A stretch of DNA of 40,229 bases from Blastocatellia bacterium (GTDB lineage Bacteria; Acidobacteriota; Blastocatellia; RBC074): assembly GCA_016789725.1 (NCBI GenBank), contig JAEUQN010000047.1, positions 1-40,229 on the forward strand. Reading direction: 5' to 3'. Below the pieces are notes generated by a model. It was not told the origin of the DNA. It saw nothing but the letters and a program-made list of their open reading frames with translations, and did not search any database. This document shows, one piece after another, positions 39,800 through 40,229 of this stretch (position 1 is the stretch's first letter; each line of letters begins with the position of its first letter). Position numbers and translations under genes: made by a program.

Positions 39800-40229
39800 C
39801 TATTTTTTCTGACGCTTGATTAGCTCCATTACGCGTCGCCGCGAGAAAAACGCCAACCCAGCCCCCATTAACGCCAGCGTCCCTGGCTCCGGCACAGGTT
39901 CCGGTTGATCTCCACCACCAGAGGGAGGAGTTGGGGTAGGATTCGGAGTAGGCGTCGGGCTGGGAGAACTTGTCGGAGGTTGCGTAGCCCCTCCCACTGC
40001 CGTCCGAGGCGGACGCGAGGTATCGGTCGTAGCCAAAATAACGCCAACTATCGCAGCCCCGGCCAACGGGATCGCAATCAACCATTTCCGGGGAAACCCT
40101 GAAGGAGTTGCCAGAACATCTTCTTCGACACAGGCATCTGAACAAATTACGCCTGGTCCATATGGGGCGAGGCGTCCATCAGCCAATCGCACGAATTCTG
40201 GATGCTCCAGACTTTCCACGACTTGATTC
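39800..40229 (-). CDS. PEP-CTERM sorting domain protein (5' end at or beyond window edge)
   Basis: At least 139 residues, if GTG 40219 is the start. The frame stays open to the window end, so the gene may begin outside it. The C-terminus is a standard PEP-CTERM signal: VPEPGTLALMGAGLAFFSRRR, a Pro-Glu-Pro motif, hydrophobic helix and basic tail, for processing by an exosortase encoded elsewhere. A Pro/Thr/Ser-rich linker precedes it. A second membrane helix (WLIAIPLAGAAIVGVILATT) lies mid-protein with a soluble N-part before it, so there is no ordinary N-terminal signal peptide in the visible part. Function unknown. Confidence 0.8.
   Translation of the reverse strand, partial: NQVVESLEHPEFVRLADGRLAPYGPGVICSDACVEEDVLATPSGFPRKWLIAIPLAGAAIVGVILATTDTSRPPRTAVGGATQPPTSSPSPTPTPNPTPTPPSGGGDQPEPVPEPGTLALMGAGLAFFSRRRVMELIKRQKK

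Overview
The window is a 40 kb stretch of bacterial chromosome with medium GC content. It has about 35 protein genes, short intergenic gaps and no rRNA, tRNA, CRISPR array, insertion sequence or intact prophage that I can recognise. Gene content and style point to an Acidobacteriota-like Gram-negative, perhaps class Blastocatellia. The evidence is a DUF1501 Tat-type protein, an HpnJ-type hopanoid radical SAM enzyme, a PEP-CTERM protein, a TolC channel, heme A synthase and a rpmF-plsX-fab cluster. The taxonomic call is inference.

Layout. 1-5268 (+): the 3' part of a two-domain NADP isocitrate dehydrogenase, a DUF2294 protein, an orphan phage-type P-loop ATPase with its own promoter, an HpnJ-like radical SAM protein and a SRPBCC protein. 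5379-13370 (mixed strands): a secreted LemA-like protein, the GTPase HflX (apparently starting at ATT), a B12-binding radical SAM protein, an unknown protein, a DUF1501 protein, a secreted two-repeat protein and a zinc-ribbon membrane protein. 13403-14891 (+): a small membrane protein and heme A synthase, closed by a strong bidirectional terminator. 14976-21487 (-): the lipid operon yceD-rpmF-plsX-fabH-fabD-fabG-acpP-fabF. 21632-27740 (+), divergent from it: argC-argB-(gamma-glutamylcyclotransferase)-argD-(N-acetylglutamate synthase-like GNAT)-(DsbD N-domain)-argJ. 27861-34623 (+): a TolC channel, an overlapping response regulator/ATP-grasp pair, an Mrr-N-like winged-helix protein and a secreted oligopeptidase B-type S9 peptidase. 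34624-40229 (-): a MESH1-type (p)ppGpp hydrolase, a ClpX-like ATPase lacking the zinc domain with an unknown partner, a membrane protein with a Ser/Pro-rich linker, a Tat-exported class V aminotransferase-fold protein and a PEP-CTERM protein cut by the window edge.

How the genes work together. The fab operon holds nearly the whole initiation and elongation set for fatty-acid synthesis plus PlsX for phospholipid synthesis, tied to ribosomal protein L32. The arg operon makes ornithine from glutamate and carries both ways of acetylating glutamate (ArgJ recycling and a GNAT synthase), with two uninvited genes inserted. The ClpX-like gene, its 188-residue partner and the ppGpp hydrolase read as one transcription unit and are the best candidate for an undescribed system.

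A further theme is the number of palindromic intergenic elements. Several occur as apparent families with two copies each, and some sit inside operons where they could act as attenuators or mRNA-processing sites.
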